A stretch of DNA of 64,000 bases, from contig NZ_JAGQCH010000007.1 in assembly GCF_024346055.1 (NCBI RefSeq), positions 62,001-126,000 on the forward strand. The letters run 5' to 3'. This DNA is from Cyanobium sp. Cruz CV13-4-11 (GTDB lineage: Bacteria > Cyanobacteriota > Cyanobacteriia > PCC-6307 > Cyanobiaceae). This document shows, in pieces, positions 21,986 to 30,329 of the stretch (position 1 is its first letter; each line of letters opens with the position of its first letter). Position numbers and translations under genes: made by a program. Below the pieces are notes generated by a model that was not told where the DNA came from, did not search any database, and saw only the letters and a program-made list of their open reading frames with translations.

Positions 21986-22247
21986 GGCGGCTCCGCTCAA
22001 GGGCGGCTCGGGGTGTGAGGCACCTCGCAATCAAAGGATCCCGGCAACCGATCGCCCACAGCTGGGCGAGGGTGCGGATCATGGTTGCCGTGGCTTCAGC
22101 CGCTGCCCAGGGCTGAAGGCGGAATGACGCCACAGGAACGCTGGTGGCACGGACGGGGGCCAACGGCGCCGGCAGGGCAGCGGGGGAGGTGCCCATGGAC
22201 GGGGGCTTTGGCGGTGGCCTTGAGGGGCAAGGAAGTTTGGAGGCATT
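21986..22247. other. Non-coding gap upstream of the channel-like gene
   Basis: Together with repeat copy 2 and the ctaC leader this makes about 420 bp without a supported gene. I see no tRNA, convincing ORF or clear hairpin in this part. It probably carries the promoter of the minus-strand channel-like gene. Confidence 0.5.
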
Positions 22248-22331
22248 GAAAGATGTGCGAATCAGCACATCGCGCGAACTGAATGTGAAATTTCTCCGAA
22301 ATTGCTTTTCTGGCTACAACAAACGCACGGC
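22248..22331. repeat. 84-bp direct repeat, copy 2 (upstream of ctaC)
   Basis: Second copy of the element at 21022-21105, in the same orientation with seven substitutions. The two inverted repeats are conserved at 22252-22271 and 22289-22303. It ends 75 bp before the ctaC start and also lies about 260 bp upstream of the minus-strand channel-like gene. Retention of both palindromes argues for a protein-binding or promoter role. Confidence 0.85.
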
Positions 22332-22406
22332 CCGCGAACGGCCTTCCATAAGCTGTTGAGGCCAGGGCCCTCCCACCCTCCCGACAGCCGTCCCGCAGCC
22401 GCCGCC

Positions 22407-23306
22407 GTGCCGATTCCCTCCTCCCTGGTCACCCTCCTGGTGGGCATGGCTCTCGTCCTGTCCGGCCTCTGGGTGGGCTACAACGTCAACCTCCTGCCCC
22501 TCGACGCCAGCGTCAACGCACCTGTCTACGACTCGTTGTTCCGGGTGCTGTTCAGCATCGGCACGATCCTGTTCCTGGGCATCGTGGGTCTGGTGGTGTT
22601 CAGCCTGGTACGGTTCCGCCGGCGGGCCGGCGACCACACCGACGGGCTGGCCATCGAGGGGAACCTGCTGCTGGAGATCGTCTGGACGGCGATCCCCGCC
22701 ATCGTGGTGCTGTTCGTGGGCATCTACAGCTACGACATCTACGAGCGGATGGGTGGCATGAGCAGCCTCAACGACCATTCCGCCATGCACCGGATGCCAG
22801 CGATGGAAACCATGGAGGCCTCCGTCAGCACGGCCGGTGCTGGAGCTGACCCCATGGCAGGCACCGCTCTGAAGGCCCCCCGCGTCTGGGGGGGCATCGG
22901 CACCGGTGGCGGCGAAACCAATGTCCTGCCGGTGGAGGTGACGGCCATGCAATTCGCGTTCATCTTCCACTACCCGGAAGGGGACATCACCAGCGGCGAG
23001 CTGCACGTGCCCAATGGCCGGCCGGTGGAGCTGCGCATGAAGGCCAACGACGTGATCCACGCCTTCTGGGTACCCCAGTTCCGGCTCAAGCAGGACGTGA
23101 TCCCCGGCCAGCCCACCGTGCTCACCTTCACCCCCACCAAGGCGGGCAGTTACCCGATCATCTGCGCCGAACTCTGTGGTCCGTACCACGGCGGCATGCG
23201 CTCCACCGTGGTGGTGCACGAGCCGGATGCCTACGACGCCTGGCTGCGGAAGAACAGTCCCGTGACGGCCACGGTCGCCAGCGCCCCGAGCACCCCCACC
23301 GCCTGA
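22407..23306 (+). CDS. ctaC: Cytochrome c oxidase subunit II
   Basis: Electron-entry subunit of aa3-type cytochrome c oxidase. Two N-terminal membrane helices (about residues 6-25 and 45-70) precede a cupredoxin domain. The CuA site is complete: an upstream His in NDVIHAFWVPQFRLKQD, then CAELCGPYHGGM with both Cys, Glu, His and Met. The 299-residue start is GTG 22407; an upstream TTG at 22302 lies inside repeat copy 2 and is unlikely. A Met/Gly-rich insert between helix 2 and the cupredoxin domain is long. ctaD follows after 47 bp. Confidence 0.94.
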   Translation: MPIPSSLVTLLVGMALVLSGLWVGYNVNLLPLDASVNAPVYDSLFRVLFSIGTILFLGIVGLVVFSLVRFRRRAGDHTDGLAIEGNLLLEIVWTAIPAIVVLFVGIYSYDIYERMGGMSSLNDHSAMHRMPAMETMEASVSTAGAGADPMAGTALKAPRVWGGIGTGGGETNVLPVEVTAMQFAFIFHYPEGDITSGELHVPNGRPVELRMKANDVIHAFWVPQFRLKQDVIPGQPTVLTFTPTKAGSYPIICAELCGPYHGGMRSTVVVHEPDAYDAWLRKNSPVTATVASAPSTPTA

Positions 23307-23353
23307 TCGTCTGCTCACCTGCTTTCTTCCCCCGCCCGATCCTTCCAGACTCG

Positions 23354-25021
23354 ATGACCGTCGCTTCCCCCAACGACTTCCAGGACAGCCTCCAGCCCCA
23401 GGGCTGGCTGCGCTACTTCAGCTTCAGCCTCGACCACAAGGTGATCGGCATCCAATATCTGGTGACCGGCTTCATTTTCTATTTCATCGGTGGTGCCCTG
23501 GCCGGGGTGATCCGGGCCGAGCTGGCCAGCCCGATCTCCGATTTTGTCAGCCGCGAAACCTACAACGAAGTTCTCACGCTGCACGGCACCGTGATGATCT
23601 TCCTGTGGATCGTGCCTGTGGTGAATGGTGGTTTCGGCAATTACCTGATTCCCTTCTATGTGGGTGCCAGGGACATGGCCTTCCCCAGGCTGAACGCTGT
23701 GGCCTTCTGGATGATTCCACCGGCCGGGATTCTGCTGATCGGCAGCTATTTCATCACCGGAGCCGCCCAGTCCGGCTGGACCGCCTACCCACCCCTTAGC
23801 ATCACCACCCCGGCCCTGGGGCAGGTGGTCTGGATCGTGAGCGTGCTGCTGCTGGGGGGCAGCTCCATCTTCGGTGGCATCAACTTCATCGCCACCGTGC
23901 TCAAGCTGCGGCGACCGGGGCTGAAGCTGATGCAGCTGCCGATGTACTGCTGGGCGATGCTCGGCACCAGTATCCTGGTGGTGCTATCCACCCCCGTGCT
24001 GGCCGGCACCCTGCTGCTGCTCAGCTTCGACATCGTCGCCCACACGGGCTTCTTCAACCCGGCCCTGGGCGGCAACGTGGTGGTCTACCAGCACCTCTTC
24101 TGGTTCTATTCCCACCCGGCGGTGTACATCATGGTGCTGCCGGCCTTCGGCCTGGTGAGCGAAATTCTGCCCATCCACGCCCGCAAGCCCCTGTTCGGCT
24201 ACACCACGATGGTGTACTCAATCATGGCCATCGTTGTGCTGGGTCTGGTGGTCTGGGCCCACCATATGTTCACCAGCGGCACGCCCCCCTGGATGCGCCT
24301 GTTCTTCACGATCGCCACCTCGTTCATCGCCGTGCCGACCGGCATCAAGTTCTTCAACTGGCTGGCCACCCTCTGGGGTGGGAAGCTGGCCCTGAACAGC
24401 GCCATGCTGTTTTCCTGCGCCTTCATCGTCAATTTCGTGTTCGGTGGGATCACCGGCGTGGCCCTGGCCCAGGTTCCCTTCGACATCCACGTGCATGACA
24501 CCTATTTCGTGGTTGGTCACTTCCACTACATCGTCTATGGCGGCACGGTGTTCGTGATCTTCGCCTCCATTTATCACTGGTATCCGAAGTTCACCGGCCG
24601 GATGCTGAATGAGGATCTGGGCCGCCTGCATTTTCTGCTCACCTTCGTGGGCTTCAACCTCTGCTTCGCCCCCCAGCACTGGCTCGGTCTGAACGGCATG
24701 CCCCGCCGGGTGGCTGAATACGACCCCAGCTTCACCACCCTCAACCAGATCAGCAGTGTGGGGGCCCTGCTGATGGCCATCAGCAGCCTGCCCTTCCTCT
24801 ACAACGTGCTGGTGAGCGCCTTCCGGGGCCAGGTGGCTGGCGACAACCCCTGGAACGCCCTCACCCCTGAGTGGCTCACCTCCTCGCCGCCACCGGTGGA
24901 GAACTGGGTCGGTGCAGCGCCGCTGGTGGAACACCCTTACGGTTATGGCGTTGACGAAGACACCCTCAGCCTGGAGGCCGCCACCGGCAGGGACCTCTGG
25001 AGCGGCACCGGTCGCCGCTGA
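23354..25021 (+). CDS. ctaD: Cytochrome c oxidase subunit I
   Basis: Catalytic subunit with heme a and the heme a3/CuB oxygen-reducing centre. The 555-residue protein has about twelve membrane helices. The low-spin heme His lies in LHGTVMIFLW. The CuB His/Tyr pair lies in WFYSHPAVYIMVLPAFG, and the two further CuB histidines in VWAHHMFTSG. The heme a/a3 ligands lie in DTYFVVGHFHYI. It is second in the ctaC-ctaD-ctaE operon. The subunit would sit in thylakoid or plasma membrane for respiration. Confidence 0.97.
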   Translation: MTVASPNDFQDSLQPQGWLRYFSFSLDHKVIGIQYLVTGFIFYFIGGALAGVIRAELASPISDFVSRETYNEVLTLHGTVMIFLWIVPVVNGGFGNYLIPFYVGARDMAFPRLNAVAFWMIPPAGILLIGSYFITGAAQSGWTAYPPLSITTPALGQVVWIVSVLLLGGSSIFGGINFIATVLKLRRPGLKLMQLPMYCWAMLGTSILVVLSTPVLAGTLLLLSFDIVAHTGFFNPALGGNVVVYQHLFWFYSHPAVYIMVLPAFGLVSEILPIHARKPLFGYTTMVYSIMAIVVLGLVVWAHHMFTSGTPPWMRLFFTIATSFIAVPTGIKFFNWLATLWGGKLALNSAMLFSCAFIVNFVFGGITGVALAQVPFDIHVHDTYFVVGHFHYIVYGGTVFVIFASIYHWYPKFTGRMLNEDLGRLHFLLTFVGFNLCFAPQHWLGLNGMPRRVAEYDPSFTTLNQISSVGALLMAISSLPFLYNVLVSAFRGQVAGDNPWNALTPEWLTSSPPPVENWVGAAPLVEHPYGYGVDEDTLSLEAATGRDLWSGTGRR

Positions 25022-25069
25022 TCACCCCCCACCAGCTTCCCCACCCCGCCGTCTCCTGTCCGTCGTCCC

Positions 25070-25672
25070 ATGACCAGCCTCGCCACCAGCACCAGCGCCG
25101 TCGAAGCGGTCACCGACGAGGCCCACGGGGGCCATGCGGATCTGAGGCTTTTCGGCCTGGCCACCTTTCTGGTGGCCGACGGCATGACCTTCGCGGGCTT
25201 CTTCGCCGCCTATCTCACCTTCCGGGCGGTCAATCCCCTGCCGGCGGGCTCCACCTATGAGCTGGAACTGCTGCTGCCATCGATCAACACCATGCTGCTG
25301 CTGGTGAGCAGCTACACCTTCCACCGCTCCGGCCGCAATCTGCTGCTGGGTCGGATGGGGCCCTGCCGCAACTGGCTGCTGCTCACCGCTGGCCTCGGAG
25401 CCGCCTTCCTGGCCGGGCAGATGGTGGAGTACTTCACCCTGCCCTTCGGCCTCACCGACAACCTCTTCGCCAGCACCTTCTATGCCCTGACGGGCTTTCA
25501 CGGGCTGCACGTCACCCTCGGGGTGATCTGCATCCTCCTGGTCTGGTTCCAGACCCGCAACGGCGGTCGCGTCACCAGCGCCGCGCCCTTCGGACTGGAG
25601 GCCGCCGAGCTCTACTGGCACTTCGTCGACGGCATCTGGGTGGTCCTATACGGGATTCTTTACCTGCTCTGA
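25070..25672 (+). CDS. ctaE: Cytochrome c oxidase subunit III
   Basis: Third core subunit of the oxidase: 200 residues with five hydrophobic helices, the short bacterial/cyanobacterial form that lacks the first two helices of the mitochondrial protein. Visible family segments are FLVADGMTFAGFFAAYLTFRA, ALTGFHGLHVTLGVICIL and a C-terminal LYWHFVDGIWVVLYGILYL. It lies 48 bp after ctaD. The operon probably ends here, as the next gene is 121 bp away. Confidence 0.95.
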   Translation: MTSLATSTSAVEAVTDEAHGGHADLRLFGLATFLVADGMTFAGFFAAYLTFRAVNPLPAGSTYELELLLPSINTMLLLVSSYTFHRSGRNLLLGRMGPCRNWLLLTAGLGAAFLAGQMVEYFTLPFGLTDNLFASTFYALTGFHGLHVTLGVICILLVWFQTRNGGRVTSAAPFGLEAAELYWHFVDGIWVVLYGILYLL

Positions 25673-25793
25673 TTCCCTGACTGTTGCCTATTCAGCACAA
25701 CGATCGGCACAATCAATTCAGAAGTCTGCGTCTAACCGGCTGATGGGTGCCCAGAAAGGACCAGCCAATGAGGACAACACAGGCGGAACCGTG

Positions 25794-26171
25794 ATGCTGG
25801 AGGGCCAGGCGTTGCTGGAGAGGGCCCGTTCGCTCAGCAACCGGCCGGAGGACCAGATCGCCCGGGCCTGCGGCTATGTGGGTCCGAGCGGCAGGGTGCT
25901 CAAGAAGAATTTCTACCGAGCCCTGGTGGCGGCCAAGGGCTACACCCTGCCCTCGGGTAGCACCGGCGGCAGCGGTACCAGTGGCGTCGGGAAGGGACGT
26001 CAGGCCGAATTTCGCACCCGCGTGCACGGCAACGGCAACCTGCTGATCGGCCAGGCCTATACCCGGCGCATGGGGCTGGAACCGGGTCAGGAGTTCAGAA
26101 TCGAGATCCACAAGGAAACCGGTTCGATCTGGCTGCTGCCCCTCGATGGCGCCGGCGACGCCCTCTCCTGA
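25794..26171 (+). CDS. cyAbrB-type transcriptional regulator
   Basis: A 125-residue DNA-binding protein of the cyanobacterial AbrB type. The N-terminal part (LEGQALLERARSLSNRPEDQIARACGYV...FYRALVAAKGY) matches the cyAbrB-specific domain. The C-terminal RVHGNGNLLIGQAYTRRMGLEPGQEFRIEI is the AbrB-like swapped-hairpin region. cyAbrBs are global regulators of carbon/nitrogen status. ATG 25794 or the adjacent GTG 25791 fit the family N-terminus. Position just after the oxidase operon suggests, without proving, a regulatory link. Confidence 0.85.
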   Translation: MLEGQALLERARSLSNRPEDQIARACGYVGPSGRVLKKNFYRALVAAKGYTLPSGSTGGSGTSGVGKGRQAEFRTRVHGNGNLLIGQAYTRRMGLEPGQEFRIEIHKETGSIWLLPLDGAGDALS

Positions 26172-26189
26172 GCCGGGCCCTGCGCGCCG

Positions 26190-26789
26190 TCAGTCCTCTT
26201 CGGGGTGGAAGCTGGCGCTGAAGCGCAGCAGGTCGATGCCGCTGAACAGGAAGCTGATCCCCACCAGGGTGCCCACCACCCAAAGCAGGCTCCAGAATTT
26301 GAGCGTGAGGATCAGCAGGCCCAAGGCCAGCGTCACCAGACCATTCACCAGCCCCCAGCGCCAACCGGCGATGTGACGGTGGGAGGTGGCCACCAGGGCC
26401 TCCACCACCCCCTCCACCACAAACACCACGCCGATGGCCAGGGCCAGCCCAGCCATCGGAATCGCCGCCGCCGCCGGGCCGGCGGCCATCTGCTGGATCA
26501 TCCACACCCCCAGGACCAGGAACAGGGTGGAGGTCACCAGACGCCAGAAGGTGACGGCCTTGCTCAGCCCCGGGGAGCGCAACAGGGAGCTGATCCACCC
26601 CACCAGGCCTCCCACCAGGAAGGCGATGGCCACCACGGCGGTGACCCACTTGGAGGCCAGCACGGGAAACACGAGGGCCAGCACCCCCAGCACCAGGAGC
26701 ATCACCCCCTCCGCCAGGGTGAACGCGCGCAGGGCCGCTCCCATGGCCTGGCGGGAGGACGGGGCTTCGGGGGTGAGCATCGGTGCCAT
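26190..26789 (-). CDS. HdeD/DUF308 family membrane protein
   Basis: A 199-residue protein with six transmembrane helices arranged as three hairpins, as in the HdeD/DUF308 family. Repeated patterns such as LAEGVMLLVLGVLALVFPVLA, VGGLVGWISSL and VEGVVEALVA are typical. E. coli HdeD is linked to acid resistance, but the family function is not established. ATG 26789 is the likely start (GTG 26825 is in frame). The stop lies 18 bp from the cyAbrB stop (convergent). Confidence 0.8.
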   Translation of the reverse strand: MAPMLTPEAPSSRQAMGAALRAFTLAEGVMLLVLGVLALVFPVLASKWVTAVVAIAFLVGGLVGWISSLLRSPGLSKAVTFWRLVTSTLFLVLGVWMIQQMAAGPAAAAIPMAGLALAIGVVFVVEGVVEALVATSHRHIAGWRWGLVNGLVTLALGLLILTLKFWSLLWVVGTLVGISFLFSGIDLLRFSASFHPEED

Positions 26790-26882
26790 TGGCGCTGTCG
26801 TCAGCGTGACAAGGGAGCCCGCCACTGACCACGGCCGTTGATGACTCGCAGCATGTGAAGGTCTGGGTCGCGCAACGGCTCC

Positions 26883-27524
26883 CTAACCCCAGCCGTGTTC
26901 GGCCAACCAGGCGGAGGAGAGGGTGGCCTCCGGCGGCGCCATCCCGGTCGTCCGCAGCAGCCGCTCGGTGTACTTGGCCAGCAGATCGGCCTCCAGGTTG
27001 ACCGTCTCTCCCACCCGGCGTCCCGCCAGGGTGGTGCCGTTCCAGGTGGTGGGAATCACGGCGATCCAGAAGCGGCTGCCGTCGGCCTCGCAGCCGGCCA
27101 CCGTGAGGCTGATGCCATCCAGGGCCACGCTCGCCTTCTCGCACACATAACGGCCGTAGGCGGGATCCTGCCAGGCGACCTCCAGCAGCCAGGCGTCCGG
27201 CTGCCGCTGGATGGCGGTGATCTCGCCGAGGCCATCGACGTGACCGCTCACCAGGTGGCCGCCGAGACGGTCGACCAGACGCAGGGCCGGCTCCAGGTTC
27301 ACCCAGCCTCCGCCGGCGGCCCGTTCGGCCAGGGTGCTGCGGCCCAGGGTCTCCTGGCTGACATCGGCCCGGAAGCCATCGGCGAACAGCTCGGCCACCG
27401 TGAGGCAGACCCCATCGACGGCAACGCTGTCCCCCAGGGCCAGGGGTCCGAGGTCCGTGCGCACCCGCACACCGGCCGGACTCCGCTCCAGCCTGCCGAT
27501 GGCCTGTACCAGTCCGGTGAACAT
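26883..27524 (-). CDS. ribE: Riboflavin synthase alpha chain
   Basis: Dismutates two 6,7-dimethyl-8-ribityllumazines to riboflavin. The 213-residue product shows the internal duplication of the family. The first half has MFTGLVQAIGRLE, GDSVAVDGVCLTV and SQETLGRSTL; the second repeats VSGHVDGLGEI, ASVALDGISLTVAG and PTTWNGTTL. The start is ATG 27524, from the invariant MFTG(L/I)V N-terminus. It is divergent from the bifunctional nuclease gene across 69 bp. I see no FMN riboswitch in that gap. Confidence 0.96.
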   Translation of the reverse strand: MFTGLVQAIGRLERSPAGVRVRTDLGPLALGDSVAVDGVCLTVAELFADGFRADVSQETLGRSTLAERAAGGGWVNLEPALRLVDRLGGHLVSGHVDGLGEITAIQRQPDAWLLEVAWQDPAYGRYVCEKASVALDGISLTVAGCEADGSRFWIAVIPTTWNGTTLAGRRVGETVNLEADLLAKYTERLLRTTGMAPPEATLSSAWLAEHGWG

Positions 27525-27593
27525 CCCCTGAGGCGGCGGCACTGGCCATAATCGTTTCACGGGAACCATCACGTGCGAGGAGCGGGCCCGACC

Positions 27594-28145
27594 ATGGTTG
27601 AAATGTCTGTCGCCGGGATTGCCCTGGATGCGGCCAGCCGAAGTCCGATCGTCCTGCTGCGGGACCCTGCCGGCCGCAGGCAGGTGCCGATCTGGATCGA
27701 CCAGGCCCAGGCGCAGAACATCCTTTCGGGCCTGAACAGGGAACGGCCCCCCCGGCCCCTCAGCCACGACCTGATGGCCAACCTGCTGGAGGCCGGCGGC
27801 CTGCAACTGGAGCGGGTGATCATCCACGCGATTGAGGACAACACCTTCCGGGCCGTGCTCAAGCTCCAGGACGGCACCGACCAGCCCATCGAGCTGGACG
27901 CCCGGCCGAGCGATGCCATTGCCCTGGCCCTGCGCACCGACAGCGGCATCTGGATGCTGGAGGAGGTGGTGGCCGATGCCTCAATCCCGGTGGATGCGGA
28001 GGCCGATGCCGAAGACCAGGAGGATTTCCGCCGCTTCCTCGACCGCACCAGCCCGGCCGACCTGATCCGCCACATCGGCCGAACGGTCGCTGAGCCCGAT
28101 CTCGGCCCGGAGGAAGCCCCCGAGGGTGGTGGCCCTGGCGCCTGA
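27594..28145 (+). CDS. Bifunctional nuclease family protein (DUF151)
   Basis: The 183-residue protein matches the DUF151/bifunctional nuclease family: VAGIALDAASRSPIVLLRD, RQVPIWIDQAQAQNI, HDLMANLLEAGGLQLERVIIH, and LDARPSDAIALALR, the conserved RPSDA(I/V)A motif. Characterised plant members have DNase and RNase activity. The C-terminal ~50 residues are acidic. ATG 27594 gives the family N-terminus. The end overlaps the aldo/keto reductase start by 20 bp. Confidence 0.9.
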   Translation: MVEMSVAGIALDAASRSPIVLLRDPAGRRQVPIWIDQAQAQNILSGLNRERPPRPLSHDLMANLLEAGGLQLERVIIHAIEDNTFRAVLKLQDGTDQPIELDARPSDAIALALRTDSGIWMLEEVVADASIPVDAEADAEDQEDFRRFLDRTSPADLIRHIGRTVAEPDLGPEEAPEGGGPGA

Positions 28146-29310
28146 CCCCCAGGCCCCACCGCCGCAGGCGGCACGGCGACCGTTCGGACGCGGCAGGCCG
28201 GTGTCCGCGTTCACCCTCGGCACGATGCGGGCCCTGGACTCCCCGGAGGCCATGGACGCCGTGCTGGTGGCGGCCCTGGAGGCCGGGATCAACCACATCG
28301 AAACCGCCCCCGCCTACGGCCCGGCCGAGGCCTTCCTCGCCCGGGCCCTGCATCGGCTGGGGGAGCGCGACCCTGCCGGCCGCGCCGCCCTGGTGCTCAC
28401 CAGCAAGCTGCTGCCAGGCCCGGATCTCGACGAAGGCCGCACACAACTGCGGGCCTGCCTGCAACGGCTGGGGATCAAGCGGCTCGACAACCTGGCGGTG
28501 CATGGCCTCAACCGGCCGGAGCATCTGGCCTGGGCCCTGTCGGGGCCAGGGGCCGAGCTGCTGGCCTGGGCCACGGGGGAGGGGCTGGTGGGCCAGGTGG
28601 GCTTCAGCAGCCATGGGGACACGGCCCTGATCGATGCGGCCCTGGACAGCGGCCGCTTCAGCTTCTGCAGCCTGCATCTGCATCTGTTCGACCGGGAGCG
28701 GCTGCCCCTGGCCCGCCAGGCCCTGGCGGCCGGGATCGGCGTGATGGCCATCTCCCCGGCCGACAAGGGCGGCCGTCTGTATGCGCCCCCCGCCGAACTG
28801 ACGGCCGACTGCGCCCCTTTCGCGCCGCTGGAACTCGCCTACCGCTTCCTGCTGGCCGAGGGGATCAGCACCCTCACCCTGGGGGCCGCCCAGCCCGAAG
28901 ACCTGGGCTGGGCCGTTCGCCTGGCCGGCGTCGAATGCCCCCCCAGCGCCGCCGAACGGCAGGATCTCGCGGTGGCACTGGCCCGCCTGGAGGCGGCCGG
29001 GAGGGGGCGGCTTGGGGGCGACCGCTGCGGCCAGTGCCGCCAGTGCCTGCCCTGCCCCAACGCCGTGCCGATCCCCGCCCTGCTGCGACTGCGCAACCTG
29101 GCGGTGGGCCATGGCATGGAGCCGTTTGCGAGCGAGCGCTACAACCTCATCGGCCGGGCCGGCCACTGGTGGGAACAGTTGGATGCCTCCGCCTGTGGCC
29201 GCTGCGGCGCCTGCCTGCCCCGCTGCCCGCTCCAGCTGCCCATCCCCGATCTCCTGGCGGACACCCACCGGCGGTTGGCAGCCGCGCCACGCCGCCGTCT
29301 GTGGGGCTAG
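28126..29310 (+). CDS. Aldo/keto reductase with C-terminal [4Fe-4S] ferredoxin domain
   Basis: A 394-residue fusion. Residues ~25-290 form an AKR-like TIM barrel (FTLGTMR, HIETAPAYGPAE, VLTSKLLPGPD, LDNLAVHGLN, GQVGFSSHGD). The C-terminus holds two ferredoxin-type cysteine clusters, CGQCRQCLPCP and CGRCGACLPRCP. Such AKR-ferredoxin proteins are widespread but their substrates are unknown. The catalytic Tyr position appears as AYG in ETAPAYG. It starts with GTG inside the nuclease gene and its last four bases overlap the convergent solute-binding protein gene. Confidence 0.88.
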   Translation: MVALAPDPQAPPPQAARRPFGRGRPVSAFTLGTMRALDSPEAMDAVLVAALEAGINHIETAPAYGPAEAFLARALHRLGERDPAGRAALVLTSKLLPGPDLDEGRTQLRACLQRLGIKRLDNLAVHGLNRPEHLAWALSGPGAELLAWATGEGLVGQVGFSSHGDTALIDAALDSGRFSFCSLHLHLFDRERLPLARQALAAGIGVMAISPADKGGRLYAPPAELTADCAPFAPLELAYRFLLAEGISTLTLGAAQPEDLGWAVRLAGVECPPSAAERQDLAVALARLEAAGRGRLGGDRCGQCRQCLPCPNAVPIPALLRLRNLAVGHGMEPFASERYNLIGRAGHWWEQLDASACGRCGACLPRCPLQLPIPDLLADTHRRLAAAPRRRLWG

Positions 29311-30329
29311 CCGGCAGCAACGGGGGCGGCGCCATCCCACAGCTGCTGCAGCCTGCGGCGCTCGGCGGCGGCGAGGGGCGGCAAGCTGACACAGCGCTCC
29401 AGCACCGACTGGGGGGGCAGCAGCAGGGCGGCGATCGCCGCCGGGAAGTCCGCCAGGGCCTGCTGCAGCTGGTCCCTGGGCAGGGGCGGCACCCAGCCCC
29501 CCGCCAGCAGAGCCGGCAGCAGGGGGGGCTCCAGGGCCTCCCCCAGCCATTCCAGCGGCGGCTCCGGATGGGGACCCGCCGGCCGAAGCAACAGGTTCCA
29601 GCTCAGGGGTGAGCCGGCCTCGGGCAGCAGCACCTGCAGCCGGGGATCGCGGCGCAGCAGGCCCACCACCCGCTGGCGGGGCAGCACGGCGGCCTCGGCT
29701 TCGCCGGTGAGCAGCAGGCTCAGGCCATCCCGTTCGTCGTAGGCCAGGGCTGAGCGCCGCAGACGCCGCAGCCGTTCCGGGTCCTCCCCCACCAGGGCAA
29801 TCGTCACCCGGGGGGAGGAGGGCAGCACCAGCCGGCCGGCCAGGCTGGGGTCGAGCAGCAGATCCCAGCCCTCGGCCCGGCGCCGGGCCAGGTCGGGCCG
29901 GCTGCGCAGCACCAGCACCCAGGGGCCATAGGACCAGGGGAACGCCAGGGGGCCGGCGCCGGGCGGGCCATGGAGTCGCGCCAGCGGAGCCGCCATCGGC
30001 GCGAGCCGCTCGATCAGGGCTGGCGTGCCGATGGGCTGCAGGTCGGCAGGCTTCAGCTCGCCGGCCCAGCCGTCGCTGAGCTGCACAAGACCCGTCAGGG
30101 GAGCGGCCGCCCGGACCAGCACCTGGGCGGGGTCCTCCAGGAACTGGCTGCGCCAGGGCTTGGGCAGGCGGCGAACCCAGGCGGCGGGCAGATCGCCCCG
30201 ACTGCCCAGCAGCAGCGGCTCCTGGCGGTCGCAACCGGCCAGCAGGGTGAGGGCGGAAGCGGCACCGAGGCGCAGCAGGGTGCGGCGGCTGAGGCCCGGG
30301 GATGGCGGTGGGGGGAAGGGGGCACCCAT
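29307..30329 (-). CDS. Extracellular solute-binding lipoprotein (PotD-like), orphan
   Basis: A 340-residue predicted substrate-binding lipoprotein. The N-terminus combines a twin-arginine motif (LSRRTLLRLG) with a hydrophobic core and lipobox LLAGC, so Tat export followed by lipid modification is likely. The body resembles the spermidine/putrescine type of binding protein (FPWSYGPWVLVLRSRPDL, GWDLLLDPSLAGRLVLPSSPR, LLTGEAEAAVLPR, AGSPLSWNLLLRP). No cognate permease or ATPase is adjacent. It begins directly after the CobT-like gene stop on the minus strand. Confidence 0.75.
   Translation of the reverse strand: MGAPFPPPPSPGLSRRTLLRLGAASALTLLAGCDRQEPLLLGSRGDLPAAWVRRLPKPWRSQFLEDPAQVLVRAAAPLTGLVQLSDGWAGELKPADLQPIGTPALIERLAPMAAPLARLHGPPGAGPLAFPWSYGPWVLVLRSRPDLARRRAEGWDLLLDPSLAGRLVLPSSPRVTIALVGEDPERLRRLRRSALAYDERDGLSLLLTGEAEAAVLPRQRVVGLLRRDPRLQVLLPEAGSPLSWNLLLRPAGPHPEPPLEWLGEALEPPLLPALLAGGWVPPLPRDQLQQALADFPAAIAALLLPPQSVLERCVSLPPLAAAERRRLQQLWDGAAPVAAG

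Noticed and set aside
22302-22406. Longer ctaC starting at TTG 22302
   Set aside because: This start lies inside the repeat element, and the added residues (Pro/His/Arg-rich) precede a normal subunit II N-terminus that begins at GTG 22407.
27525-27593. Possible FMN riboswitch upstream of ribE
   Set aside because: The 69-bp gap is too short for the conserved RFN structure and shows none of its sequence blocks.
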